Shown in pieces: positions 1 to 9,639 of a stretch of DNA of 64,000 nt. This DNA comes from Luidia sarsii (Eukaryota > Echinodermata > Asteroidea > Paxillosida > Luidiidae), in the NCBI GenBank assembly GCA_949987565.1, contig OX465101.1, forward strand, positions 23,052,543-23,116,542, in the 5' to 3' direction. Below the pieces are notes generated by a model. The model made no database searches, was not told where the DNA came from, and was given only the letters and a program-made list of their open reading frames with translations. The translations under genes were made by a program, and so were the position numbers. Each line of letters opens with the position of its first letter. Within the stretch, counting starts at the first letter, position 1.

Positions 1-2412
1 GGCTACAAGTGGGGTAAGAAAAGATCACCCTTGCACTCTTCCATTCCTCCATGGCCCTGTGATCAGCCACTGATCTCAGTTTCAATCGGAACTCGGTGAC
101 ACCTTACAGTGTCTTCTTTGAAAACGAGCGGGTCTCCGAGAGGAGCTGATAACTCCACATTTCGGGCAGTGTGTGTTCTGCTCGTTGACAGAAGACTGTC
201 GGATTCCAACTGTCGGACCCTTAGGGCAAACCCAAATTAAAAAACACTGATACTGAGAGAAGAGAGCATCGGATCAAGCACCTGTAGCTACGAAAGCTCA
301 TTTTTTTTTTACTGCGGTAGATTATACTTGACTGACTTTACTAGAAGGTATCTGCATGAGGTTTATCTCTCTCTTTTTCCCTCTCACTGCCCTCCATTTC
401 TCTATCTCTTTCAACCTCTCTGAGTCTCTCCTTCCACCTCTCTCTCTCCCTTTTTCTCCATCTCTATCTCTCTCACCCTCTCCATCTCTCCCTCTCTCTC
501 CACCTATCTCTCTTCCTCTTTCTTTCCACCTCTCTTTCTATGTCTCTCCTTTCTCTCTCACCCTCTCCATCTCCCCCTCTCTCTCTACCTCTCTCCCTCT
601 CCCTCTTTCTCTCCACCTCTCTCTCTATCTCCATCTCTCTCTCCCTTTCTCTCTCTCACCCTCTCCATCTCTCCCCTCTCTGTCCACCTCTCTCTCTCCC
701 TCTTTCTCTCTCTCCCTTCCTCTCCCACCCTCTCCGTCTCTCCCTCTCTCTCTTTCTCCACCTCTCTCTCCACCGCTCTCTCTCTCCATCTTTCTCTCCG
801 CCTCTCTCTCTGTCCATCCCGCCTCTCTCTGTATCTCTCTCTCCACCCCACTCTCCTTTCATAACGACTTACTGGTGTATTTCAGGCGGCAGTGGCTCTT
901 CGAGCAACAAATGCCACGAGACGTACAGCGGTGCGTACGCGTACGACGCCTATGAGCTTGGTCAGGTCACCAGCTGGCTCATGTCCCTGAAGAACGCCGG
1001 TCAGACGTTCAAGATCCACGTGGACATTCACAGCTACAGTCAGTACTGGGTCTACCCGCTCAGTTACACGTATTCCGCCGACAAGGTGGTGCCTGACCGC
1101 GATGAACTGGTGAGTTTTTTTTCATCTGGAACCGGAAGGAAGCTTATAGTTTGGACGTCTTACTTAATATGATAATCTCGAATGTTAGGCCTAAAGGTCC
1201 TGCTAGGATGGAAACGTCAGGCCCTCCAACTTTTGAGATTTATGTATTGCAGGTCATTTTGTGAGCAATTTGCAACACTTTGTTTTGGTATTAACTTCAA
1301 TATGATAATTATAATAACAATATGAGGCTAGGGGTTAAGAAAGGGAGGTTAGGGATTTCGAATTCTAGCCGGTCAGGCTCTCTACTATCTGCGAGATTTT
1401 CCTCTCGGTCATTTACGTCAGTTAGCAGTTTGCAACATTTAATAGTCTTTGGTATATAACTATATCACTCTTATGCTGCAAATTAAGGTCTTCTTTCGTT
1501 CGGCCCCGCAGCAAAGAGTAGCCCTTGCTGCGACGGATGAACTGACTAAGGTCCACGGAACGAAGTACACCGAGACGACATCGGGAGACTGGTGTAAGTG
1601 GCAGCCATTACAAAAAAAACCAACACCGTACACTTTGCATTGTAGGCATCGAGTTGGTTGTGACTTGCTCAGTAACAATGCAATAAAGCAAGGGATGTCC
1701 TAGCCTCGTCCCCAAATCAAAGTCGGTCAGCGGTGGCAAATCTTGCTGCATACAAGGTCCCTTCCCGCAGAGTTAAAGACCCTACACACCATTGGTAAAG
1801 GTCTTACTAACGCATCCAGCATAATGCATGAAATAATACGGCTGTGAAAGTTTCAGCTCAATCCGTCAACCATGTCGCGAGAAAATGGTGGAACAATCAT
1901 CGGTTATTGCGAATGGACCATTTTTTGCAAATGGTGTGTAGGGGCTTTAAAGCTGATAAGCATTTTTTTTTTATTTTTAAGTTGTCTTAAAAGGACCGTT
2001 GGAAATTCATACAAAATTTCACTTTTCATGAAAATGGCAGCACTCCAATTGCTAAAAGTTCACAGCATGTCTGATACTGGTATCCACTTGAGTATAAGTT
2101 ACTTCAACAAAATTCGTCGGGTCGAAATTTGGATTTGTGCAAATGGTGTGTAGGGGCTTTCAAAGAAAGAAAAGAGACAAACAGACCGGCGAATCTTTGA
2201 GTTTCTCTCTGACTGTCATCGCAGATCCCGCGGCCGGGGCTAGCGAAGATTTCGGCTACATGGTGCTGGGGGCCACATATTCCTACACCCTGGAGATGAG
2301 GGACACCGGCCGGTACGGATTCGAGCTGCCCGCCAACCAGATCCAGCCCACGGGCGAGGAGACGTACGCGGGAATGCACGAGCTGTTCCGCCAGGTTCTG
2401 ACGAAGGTGTAA
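1..2412 (+). CDS. M14A zinc carboxypeptidase (A/B type), C-terminal exons; 5' part outside window
   Basis: Four exons are visible: 1-13 (end of an exon reading GYKW-G), 886-1109, 1512-1593 and 2225-2412 (stop TAA). All junctions are GT-AG and phases agree (1, 0, 1). The joined protein has the M14 core: the segment ending in KWGGSGSSSNKCHETY, then DIHSYSQYW, whose His (codon 1029-1031) matches zinc ligand His196 of bovine carboxypeptidase A, then a Tyr split by the last intron that matches Tyr248, and TLEMRDTGRYGF, whose Glu (codon 2293-2295) matches catalytic Glu270. The other zinc ligands (HxxE) lie upstream of the window. The residue matching specificity position 255 is Glu (2245-2247), as an acidic residue in B-type enzymes, so a preference for basic C-terminal residues is inferred. 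The family removes C-terminal residues from peptides, usually as a secreted proenzyme. Confidence 0.9.
14..885 (+). other. Carboxypeptidase intron with long CT-rich tract
   Basis: Donor GTAAGA follows the exon end at 13 and the acceptor TTTCAG ends at 885. About 355-850 is an almost pure pyrimidine tract of TCTC, CCTCTC and CTTTCTC words. Open frames across it on both strands are products of this low complexity. The tract runs to about 30 bases before the acceptor and may serve as an oversized polypyrimidine tract. Confidence 0.8.
355..852. repeat. CT/GA microsatellite-like tract, about 500 bp
   Basis: Nearly every base on the + strand is C or T, with (CT)n runs broken by CCA and TTT. Polypurine/polypyrimidine mirror sequence of this length can form triplex (H-DNA); that is inference. 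Confidence 0.9.
1110..1511 (+). other. Carboxypeptidase intron holding a dispersed repeat
   Basis: Donor GTGAGT at 1110 and acceptor CCGCAG ending at 1511. About 1186-1290 resembles 34466-34560: both share GGTCCTGCTAGGAT, then GAAACGTCAGGCCC and a GCAATTTGCAAC-like end. This looks like the end of a dispersed repeat. Confidence 0.6.
1594..2224 (+). other. Carboxypeptidase intron holding a foldback repeat
   Basis: Donor GTAAGT at 1594 leaves one base that completes a Tyr codon with the two bases after the acceptor CGCAG at 2224. Most of the intron is the inverted-repeat element described at 1776-2160. Confidence 0.85.
1776..2160. mobile_element. MITE-like foldback element, ends CCCTACACACCATT
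   Basis: The left end (from 1776) reads AAGACCCTACACACCATTGG. Its reverse complement recurs at 1926-1951 and again at 2134-2160 as GCAAATGGTGTGTAGGGGCT. A related end lies at 40610-40634. The element is thus 175 bp, or 385 bp if the outer end is the true one, with a possible nested copy. No coding capacity is seen, and a clear target duplication was not found. Confidence 0.5.
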
Positions 2413-3400
2413 TACCGCGAGGCCGCTCCTCCAACCCCCTCTCTCCCTCTCCCCTCAAAAGGGGGAGAGAACTCCGACCACGCCATCTCAAGACGCATCC
2501 GTCTCCCGGGCCCACTTTCGTGGAGCCGCTTCAGCGTGAGAACCCGCCAGGCATGGACATTCTTGCTTGATGTTCACAACATTGATAACTATAATTATTT
2601 CATTTGGTACGTTCAATATCACATTCAACCATTGGCTGCTAAACTAAGGATACAGGTGGAATTTCGGCTTGCAATCGGATTTCATTGGGCGATGATTTTT
2701 TTTCATGCTTTTTAGGAGATTTGAAGGCTCAAGCTACTCTATGGAATTGGCCACCATTATTCTAAATGTACATCCGTGACGTGACAGTCATGGTTTGATT
2801 GAAGGGAAGGGAGCCGAATTCGGCCATTTCTAATTCACACGGTTACTCTGGGATAGTGTTGGCAAAAAAACCCCAACAATGCCATTTCAAAAATAGGAGA
2901 ATTTAAAACAGAAATGAAAACAAGATGGGCTATAATTATTTGTTTTGTCCAGAAAGGCAGGGGAAAAAGGTTCGGCATATTTTCCCCCGATACACTGAAA
3001 TAAATAACGTTTCCTTTATTTGTTGGTAATAAATAAACGTTGACATTGATAAAAACAAAATTAGCGTTTGAAATACATTCGCGGCAGAAATAGTATGCCA
3101 TCAACTATTACCACCAGCAGACACAAACTCAGGATTGACTCACGGATAAAGGTACTGCGAAGGTAAGAACACACGGCACTTCATGTTCTTATGCTTATAA
3201 TACACGAGAAAACAAGATTTCACTGTTGAATGAATATTGTATGGTACAATAAATGGCGTTCATAGACAGCAAATACTGGCAGTTGGACCGGTGTGCCGTT
3301 TTATTTGAGTGAATACTGCAAGTGAACCAATAATTGATTATTATGACCTTCATAGTGTGGAAACGTATTGACACTGAAAAATAGATTGCTGGATGTCGGT
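2413..3400. other. Intergenic; carboxypeptidase 3' flank
   Basis: AT-rich sequence with no convincing gene. Short open frames lack family features. A GGGAGAGA-rich stretch directly after the stop codon is probably 3' UTR. No clean polyadenylation signal could be assigned. Confidence 0.5.
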
Positions 3401-3668
3401 AATGGACCTTTCCCATGAAATATGCAAATAAGAGCTGGCGCATGCGCTTTACTAAATTGGTGGGCAAATGAGTGCGCGTTGCGTGCAGGTTTCGAAATAC
3501 GCGCGCAGGAGACGCTGAATAGCCAATGACCGCACGCCAAACTGTTAGTGAGAAGGAACGCGCGCACGTCCGTGGAAAGCTATGATTGGTTGGCAGCCCG
3601 CTTGCCCACCAATATAGTTAAGCGTATGCGCTAGGTCTAATTTGCATATTTCATGGGAAAGGTCCATT
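3401..3668. mobile_element. Palindromic MITE, copy 1 (268 bp)
   Basis: Both ends begin AATGGACCTTTCCCATGAAA and continue into ATGCAAAT. The inverted similarity reaches about 65 bp into the element (to TTGGTGGGCAA on each side). Copies 2 and 3 lie within 1 kb. Each half carries an octamer ATGCAAAT and CCAAT motifs. There is no open frame of note. The flanks do not give a firm target duplication (TA is possible here). Confidence 0.85.
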
Positions 3669-3900
3669 ACCTGCCGGCTTTGGAGCTTTTTATAACAAAA
3701 GAGACTTTGTTGTGCTCGGTAAGCACGTGTGGACGCTTTTGCTAGGGCGGCGTACAAGATGGACCTACACATTTATACCGTACAACAGACATCTCTATGC
3801 AGACAGCAGCAGGCGTAGGATGAAGTCATGGATGAAGTCATAGGATGAGGTCATGGACGCCGCCATTTTGGAAAGTCTAGGGCAAAATTATAGGGCGCCA

Positions 3901-3939
3901 CCATTGATCTTCATAATGATTTATTATGAAGATCAATGG
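3901..3939. repeat. Perfect hairpin, 17-bp arms (CCATTGATCTTCATAAT)
   Basis: The left arm 3901-3917 and right arm 3923-3939 are exact reverse complements around a 5-base loop. Close relatives occur at 3988-4017 and 5095-5132, and a half copy (CATCGATCTCCATAAT) at 3947-3962. Confidence 0.85.
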
Positions 3940-3987
3940 CGCCACCATCGATCTCCATAATAATGGGCGCGACCGCTGTGCTACCAT

Positions 3988-4017
3988 CATTGATCTCCAT
4001 AACTATGGAGATCAATG
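3988..4017. repeat. Perfect hairpin, 14-bp arms (CATTGATCTCCATA)
   Basis: Arms 3988-4001 and 4004-4017 with a 2-base loop. The last bases overlap the AATGG start of MITE copy 2, so the MITE either inserted into the hairpin or shares its end sequence. Confidence 0.8.
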
Positions 4018-4281
4018 GACCTTTCCCATGAAATATGCAAATAAGAGCTGGCGCATGCGCTTTACTAAATTGGTGGGCAAACGAGTGCGCGTTGCGTGCA
4101 GGTTTCGAAATACGCGCGCAGGAGACGCTGATTAGCCAATGACCGCACGCCAAACTGTTAGTGAGAAGGAACGCGCGCACGCCCGTGGAAAACTATGATT
4201 GGTTGGCAGCCCGCTTGCCCACCAATTTAGTTAAGCGCATGCGCTAGGTCTAATTTGCATATTTCATGGGAAAGGTCCATT
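4014..4281. mobile_element. Palindromic MITE, copy 2 (268 bp)
   Basis: Same length, ends and internal order as copy 1 and in the same orientation. It differs by scattered substitutions (for example GATTAGCC for GAATAGCC). Confidence 0.85.
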
Positions 4282-4303
4282 GCTACAATCCATGGCGCTA
4301 CTA

Positions 4304-4570
4304 AATGGACCTTTCCCATGAAATATGCAAATTAGACCTAGCGCATGCGCTTATCTAAATTGGTGGGCAAGCGGGCTGCCAACCAATCATAGTTTTCCAC
4401 GGGCGTGCGCGCGTTCCTTCTCACTAACAGTTTGGCGGCGGTCATTGGCTATTCAGCGTCTCCTGCGCGCGTATTTCGAATTTTGCACGCAACGCGCACT
4501 CGTTTGCCCACCAATTTATTAAAGCGCATGCGCCAGCTCTTATTTGCATATTTCATGGGAAAGGTCCATT
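4304..4570. mobile_element. Palindromic MITE, copy 3 (267 bp, inverted)
   Basis: Starts AATGGACCTTTCCC and ends GGAAAGGTCCATT like copies 1 and 2, but its interior is in the opposite orientation. It abuts a different inverted-repeat element at 4571. Confidence 0.85.
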
Positions 4571-4782
4571 AACTAGTTGGGACGCGCGTACAATACGCGC
4601 GTTTTGACAGGGCGCAGCAATTGATCACGTGAATGAGGCAATCAAATTAAACGCGCATTTCTTCGACAAACGTTTGTGCACAGTGAATGGCGCGTCCAGG
4701 CGCGCGTCCCATCTAGTTATTTATTCTATAACTATGGGCGCTACTGAGCTACGCGCGTATTGTATGCGCGTCCCATCTAGTT
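4571..4782. mobile_element. Second MITE type, 31-bp inverted ends rich in CGCG
   Basis: The left end 4571-4601 (AACTAGTTGGGACGCGCGTA...) matches the reverse complement of 4752-4782 with two mismatches in 31. An internal copy of the GCGCGTCCCATCTAGTTATT end lies at about 4700. There is no clear open frame, and the target duplication is not resolved. Confidence 0.6.
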
Positions 4783-5094
4783 ATTTAATTCTATACATAG
4801 AGTGCGGACTCCCCTATCAACGCGCGGTACGAACGTGTGCCGACATGGACGCGCATCCGCCATTACCAAAGAGCCCGGATGTTAGCAATTCCTAAATTGC
4901 GCGTAATATGAATGGAAAAGTATAGCCGAAAGGTTGTGAATGCGGAAACTAAATGTTATAGAAATATTTTTTTAAGAATGAAAGGAAAGGCCCTCAATAC
5001 CTCAAGGGATTGGCGAATTCTTATGTCTTACTTTATTTTGTAAAAATTGAGATTATTTTGCCGTGGTTGTGCCCCACAGAGATCTATGTATTTG

Positions 5095-5132
5095 CCATTG
5101 ATCTCCATAATATTTATTATGGAGATCAATGG
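5095..5132. repeat. Perfect hairpin, 18-bp arms (CCATTGATCTCCATAATA)
   Basis: Arms 5095-5112 and 5115-5132 are exact reverse complements with loop TT. This is the longest and cleanest member of the CCATTGATC hairpin family. Confidence 0.9.
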
Positions 5133-5440
5133 TATTTGCCCTCTTTGGTAATGGCGTCGCAGTCCCATTGTCGGTACGCGTCACGCGATGAGTGCGCACT
5201 CTAGTTTATTTATAGAGCTCTATGGTTGTATGGGCTAGAATTTGAAACGCGCGGGCTTGTTTTTGGAGAGAATTGAAAGTGGAGTGCGCGCGCGCGTTCT
5301 AAGACCATGCACGGTGCCACAGTGCGTGGGTAGAGTATAGGACCGCTCACCCGCGCAAAGTACACCAAACCGTCAGGAGTGTACAAGTCACAACCACTTT
5401 GATGCTTTATGTTCACCGCCAACGATTCTCGGGAATAACG
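5133..5440 (+). promoter_or_regulatory. CpG-rich 5' flank of the HhH gene
   Basis: CG dinucleotides are dense here (for example a GCGCGCGCGC run near 5287), unlike the AT-rich DNA to the left. The region leads directly into the first coding exon, so a CpG-type promoter and 5' UTR are inferred. No TATA box or start site could be fixed. Confidence 0.35.
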
Positions 5441-8162
5441 ATGGATCAGGGGCAGCCTGGCGATCCAGCGAGCGAGCGAGAGACGGTCACGGCGGAGAGG
5501 AGGCGGGCGGGCCGGCTGAATCTCAACCGGTGCACGGCCGACGAGCTGAGCCGAGGCTCGGGGCTGGGTGCGGAGAAGGCGGGCAGGATCGTGGCCTACC
5601 GCAGGAGGAAGCAGAGATTCTGCCGCCTGAGCGACGCCCTGAACGTGAGAGGGGTGACGGAGAAAGACCTTCGCGTGAGTCGCTTTGAACCCAATTACTC
5701 GCGTTCGGAACATCACATAAAGAAGCGCTCCTCTCATCCTTCGTTTTTCAAGTTACTTTCGTAACCTTTCGTAACTCTCTATTCGATATTGTTTCTTTAT
5801 TGTCATCGCTCCTCGTATTTACTTTTGTTTAAATTTTGTTTTCGTCTTCATTACCCAGTCTAATCGTCTTGTTTGTGTTCCCTTGTCTGTTTGTTCCTGT
5901 ATTTACGTCTAATTTGTCTGTCAAGGCTGTTCTATACAAGCCTTGGCTTACATGAACACCCCCTATACTTCCCACCTACTTTTATTTAAGTTCTTTATAT
6001 ATCAAATTTGTGTTTAACACTACGTTATATTGTTATTATAGTTATTTAATTCACGTTATCCATTCTGATGTGTATGCATGTGGAAGTATGGACATAAATG
6101 TTATTATTATTGAACATAATACGCCCTAATCTTTACTGTTTAGTATTAGTACTAGTGCTAGTATTAGATAGTGTATTATTAGAACCGGCTGCCGGCGCCC
6201 GTGCCACAAAAGCTATTCAACCGGACCCTTTGCTTTCGTGTGATACTCATTTAGATGCCCGTGATTGTGGGGGTGTATGCCATCTACATGTACTGCATGT
6301 CAAAAGTTCATGGTTGCAAAATTGGTAGCCGGTAGCCGGCTCTATATCCACTACTGTTGAAGCAGCATCGGTCACCGATCATCTCCATTAGTCTTTCCTT
6401 AGTCACATGGTCTTGCCACTTGAAAAGAGAATGACTTTATCATATTCCACCTGAATTTTGTACCGAGCTGAATATTCTGTTTTGTTTGATGCAGATCCTG
6501 AGGCAGACCTGCTGCCAGGTACGGCCTCCGCCCGACGCCTCCACCACCGCCGCGACGGCTAGGCCCGGACGGGTCAACGCCCGGCAAAGACCCGGCAGAC
6601 GCCGCGCTGCGTCCACGGCCACGCCGACTAAACGGAGACCCGACGCACGCGGCGTCCTCGGACCATGCCCAGCTGCGGGCAAGCCGGGCACCTCCAGAAA
6701 GGGCACGCAGACGGCGGTGACGGGAGACACACCGGTGAAGTCGGCGGCGGCGAGGAAGGCTCGGCAGGGCGGCGGCTTGCTTCCGGGGAGGAGGAACAGC
6801 AGGCCTGACAAGTTCGCGAGTTCTGAGGGGAAGAAGAGGACGCCGACGAAGAAGAAGACGACCATGACGAGGAAAGAGAAGAGGGATGTGGAGCGGCCGG
6901 CGACGGGTTTCTCGAGTCCGCCCGTCGGGAGGAATCGCTCTCGGTCTTCCTCCGACGGCAGCCTCCTGATGTGCCTGGAGGCGAGGAGGCTCAAGGCGTC
7001 CGAGGGACTGGACTACAACGGCGACTCGTGCGGGTCGCCCAGGCCGCAGTTCCTGGCCGCAGTGTCCGGCACCGGGTGCGCCGGCGAGCCTGGCCGGGGG
7101 TCCCCGGCGATGGCGACGGCGAGCGCACGGGTGAACGGCTGCGCCGTCACGGTGCGCCTGCCGGCCCGTGCCCCGCTCATGTCGCCCGTGGTCACGGTCA
7201 GTATCCCCCCGTCGGGAGCAAGGGGAGGAGGAGGAGGCGGAGGAGGAGGACTGGAGATCGTCGGCCGTAACGTGTGGAGGACGAGGCGGGGCAGCAGGGA
7301 GCCACCACCGCCGATGCCGGGACTCACGAGACGGGCCGCCAACGGGCCGAACAACACGCTGGATCAAAACAACTCTAACAATATGGGAGGCGAAGGAGAG
7401 GTCGGAGGAGCGGTCGTGGAGGGGACGTCCGAGGAGGCGGAGGAAGAGGAGGAGGAGGAGGACTCCCGCCATCAGAGGGGCTACCTGGCGGGGTCTGACA
7501 CCGACCACACCAGCCTGGGCCTCGGCGACGATCATCGCAAGACCGTCCCGGTGAGTCGGCGTCACCATCTCACCGACGGCAACAATGACGTCCCGCTGCC
7601 GGGCCAGCGAGTCCCGGGCGGGCCTGGGGTACCGGCGGCCGGGGAGGAACCAGCGGCGGCGGCGGCGACCCGCAAGGCGAGGAGGTCCGCCCAGAGGGCT
7701 GCCGAGAAGGTCCAGTCGTGGCTGGAGAGCTCCGCCGGACGTCGTGACTCGGAGACTGCCGCGGACCTACGTGCAGAGGACGAGCCGCCGCGGTCGCCGA
7801 TCGGGGAGAGCTTCGTCCAGGCGGACCTGCCGCCGCTGTTGCCGCCGCCGCCGCCGTCGTCGTCTCCGCCCCTCTGCAGGTGGCGGGTCGACGACAGGGG
7901 ACTCGCCGAGGATCTGGACGCGGCGACGGCGGGCCGCGTTGCCAACGGGCCGGCGGCAATGACGAGGCGCGAGCGGTGGGTGCAGACGCCACCGTGCACG
8001 TGCCGGTCGTGCCGGCGGGGCAGACGCGACGCGGCACGGCGCTCGGGGGAGGCCGAGGAGCGCTGCCAGGTCCAGCCGGGCGGCGTGGGCTCGGCCGCGG
8101 CGGCGGGAGGTGGTCTCACCCCGACAGAGGAAATCAAGCCAGCATGGTGTTCGCTTCTGTAG
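5441..8162 (+). CDS. Helix-hairpin-helix protein with long disordered GC-rich tail
   Basis: Exon 1 is 5441-5674 and exon 2 is 6495-8162 (stop TAG), joined GTGAGT...TGCAG in phase 0, giving 633 residues. The ATG at 5441 has A at -3 and G at +4; an in-frame ATG at 5402 is weaker. Residues about 27-82 form a ComEA-like HhH fold: LNLNRCTADELSR, GLGAEKAGRIVAYRRRKQRF, LSDALNVRGVTEKDLR, continuing as ILRQT across the splice, which supports the junction. This resembles the HhH repeats of EEPD1, but no nuclease domain follows. The tail has a poly-Glu run, Pro runs and many Arg/Ser/Gly stretches, with a Cys/Arg patch (PPCTCRSCRRG) near the end. HhH domains bind DNA without sequence preference; the role here is unknown. 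An internal GTGAGT at 7551 could be used as a splice donor. Confidence 0.6.
5675..6494 (+). other. Intron of the HhH gene
   Basis: Donor GTGAGT and acceptor GATGCAG. The interior is AT-rich, with a short TTAGTA/CTAGTG repeat near 6143-6170. No other gene is seen. Confidence 0.6.
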
Positions 8163-8210
8163 GGACCCCTGTAGGGCCAAATGTAGGGCCAATTCTGTAG
8201 GGCCAAATGT
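8156..8210. repeat. Short direct repeat TGTAGGGCCAAAT
   Basis: The words CTGTAGGG and TGTAGGGCCAA(A/T)T occur four times from the HhH stop codon into its 3' flank; the stop TAG is itself part of the first repeat. Confidence 0.6.
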
Positions 8211-8270
8211 CATGGCTCTGCTTAACGCAGAATAATTCAGCGCTTACGGGACGCTAAAGCGTATAATTAC

Positions 8271-8733
8271 TTTAGTTTAGTTTAGTTTAGTATAGTTTAT
8301 TTCTTTTTCCACAGCATCAACCAACAAAGCACATATCACAGAATGTACATCACAAAGAATGAATAGGCAAAATTAATAGGGAAAGGACTGGCACATTAAG
8401 CGATAACTTAATATAAATAAACATGAATGTGATACTGCAGAGGGACCTATCAAGAAGCACAGCTTTTAAGTGTTGGGCCCCATTGTAACACTTGCACTGA
8501 GCCGGAAAAGGAATGCTCATGCTAATTTAGACCGTAAACGGCAGGGAGAGGGCTCAATGCAAGTGAAGCAATCAGTCAATAGAACCCAAATCCTTAGTAT
8601 TAACACAAAACACATAGAAACTATACACAAGGACTAATTAGATTCATTAAACACTTAGCAAAGAAAACAAAAACGGATTTTAGGAATAGGCAATGATCGG
8701 GAAATGTAGCGAAATATACCGCCGTTAGATAGT
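8271..8733 (-). mobile_element. LINE 3'-end-like repeat with (TTTAG)n tail, copy 1
   Basis: Nearly identical to 33935-34394. Both begin with a TTTAG pentamer run followed by TTTATTTCTTTTTCCACAGC and end at CGCCGTTAGATAGT. On the minus strand this reads as a 3' end with AAATAAA and a short tandem tail (CTAAA)n, as CR1-like LINEs have. No coding part is preserved. Confidence 0.6.
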
Positions 8734-9560
8734 AATGTGATTCAGCTAAAAAAAAATAAAAAATAGAGTAGATAATACATGTCAACTTCAACTCTCGAAT
8801 CAGAGATATGATTTCAATATGTTAGATTTAAACTCACGTTTAAAGGTGGAGAGGTTTTTGAGGTTTTAAGTTGGTCAGTGAGTGAGTTCCAAAGTTTAGG
8901 CCCCTCATATTTAATGTTTTTTAGCAAGTGTTGTTCGGGTTAATGGGATATGGAAGTCTAAGGCTTACATGGTTAAAGACAAAAACTTTGTCCTTGTACA
9001 TTATGTAGTATTTCCTTAAATGTAGCATTAACTTAAATGTTTACAGCACTGTTATGAAAAAAATGCTTAGAAGGGGATGACGATTGACGACCCACTCCGA
9101 TAAGCATTTAAATTTGTTTCTTTTCGAGTTCATTAAATTGTATGCATTTGTGACACCGGGGGGAACGGTGTCGAAAAAAGGGATTGAGGAAACGGCTTGA
9201 TCGAGTACTCTGTCGTTTATTCTACATAAAATAATAGGAGGAGAAGAAGTATGTCATATCTCCTCGGTCGCAGGAAAAGGAGTGCGGCAAATATTTACAA
9301 TACATTATCTACACAAAAATAAAACTTACTATTTACGCACGAAAAAGGGTCATTATGACTTTGATTTTAACAGGAGCATTATAAATTGATTGAAGCCTTT
9401 TATCTGAACGACTGCCGGGACCTGCTCAGGATTTGTATTTGGGGCTTAGAATGTCACATGCATCTCTAGAAACAAGCGATTGGCCCCAGTCTCTTCGTAA
9501 ATAATATATACTCTGTACCTATCAAGCCAACAAACCTTCAAATTCGAAAACAAACCACAA
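8734..9560. other. Repeat-like, no gene recognised
   Basis: AT-rich. It includes GTGAGTGAGTTCCAAAGTTT near 8880, a word common in dispersed invertebrate repeats, so the LINE copy may extend here. No open frame has recognisable family features. Confidence 0.4.
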
Positions 9561-9565
9561 CCTGG

Positions 9566-9635
9566 ATTTTTGTCAGACGGAGGTTTTGGCAGACGGAGGT
9601 TTTTGTCAGGCGGATGTTTTGTCAGACGGAGACAA
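9566..9635. repeat. Short tandem repeat, 18-20 bp (TTTTGTCAGACGGAGG)
   Basis: Four imperfect units of GGTTTTTGTCAGACGGA lie head to tail, each differing by one or two bases. Confidence 0.75.
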
Positions 9636-9639
9636 AGCC

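Noticed and set aside
356..1000. Overlapping 70-210-codon frames rich in Ser/Leu/Pro (+) or Arg/Glu (-)
   Set aside because: They are translations of the CT-rich intron tract; only the part after the acceptor at 885 is carboxypeptidase exon.
6399..8213. Long minus-strand frames (389 and 214 codons) in the GC-rich region
   Set aside because: They are shadows of high GC content opposite the + frame, which alone continues an HhH domain across a phase-matched splice.
8271..8300. Telomere-like repeat
   Set aside because: The unit is TTTAG, not TTAGGG, and forms the end of a dispersed element found twice.
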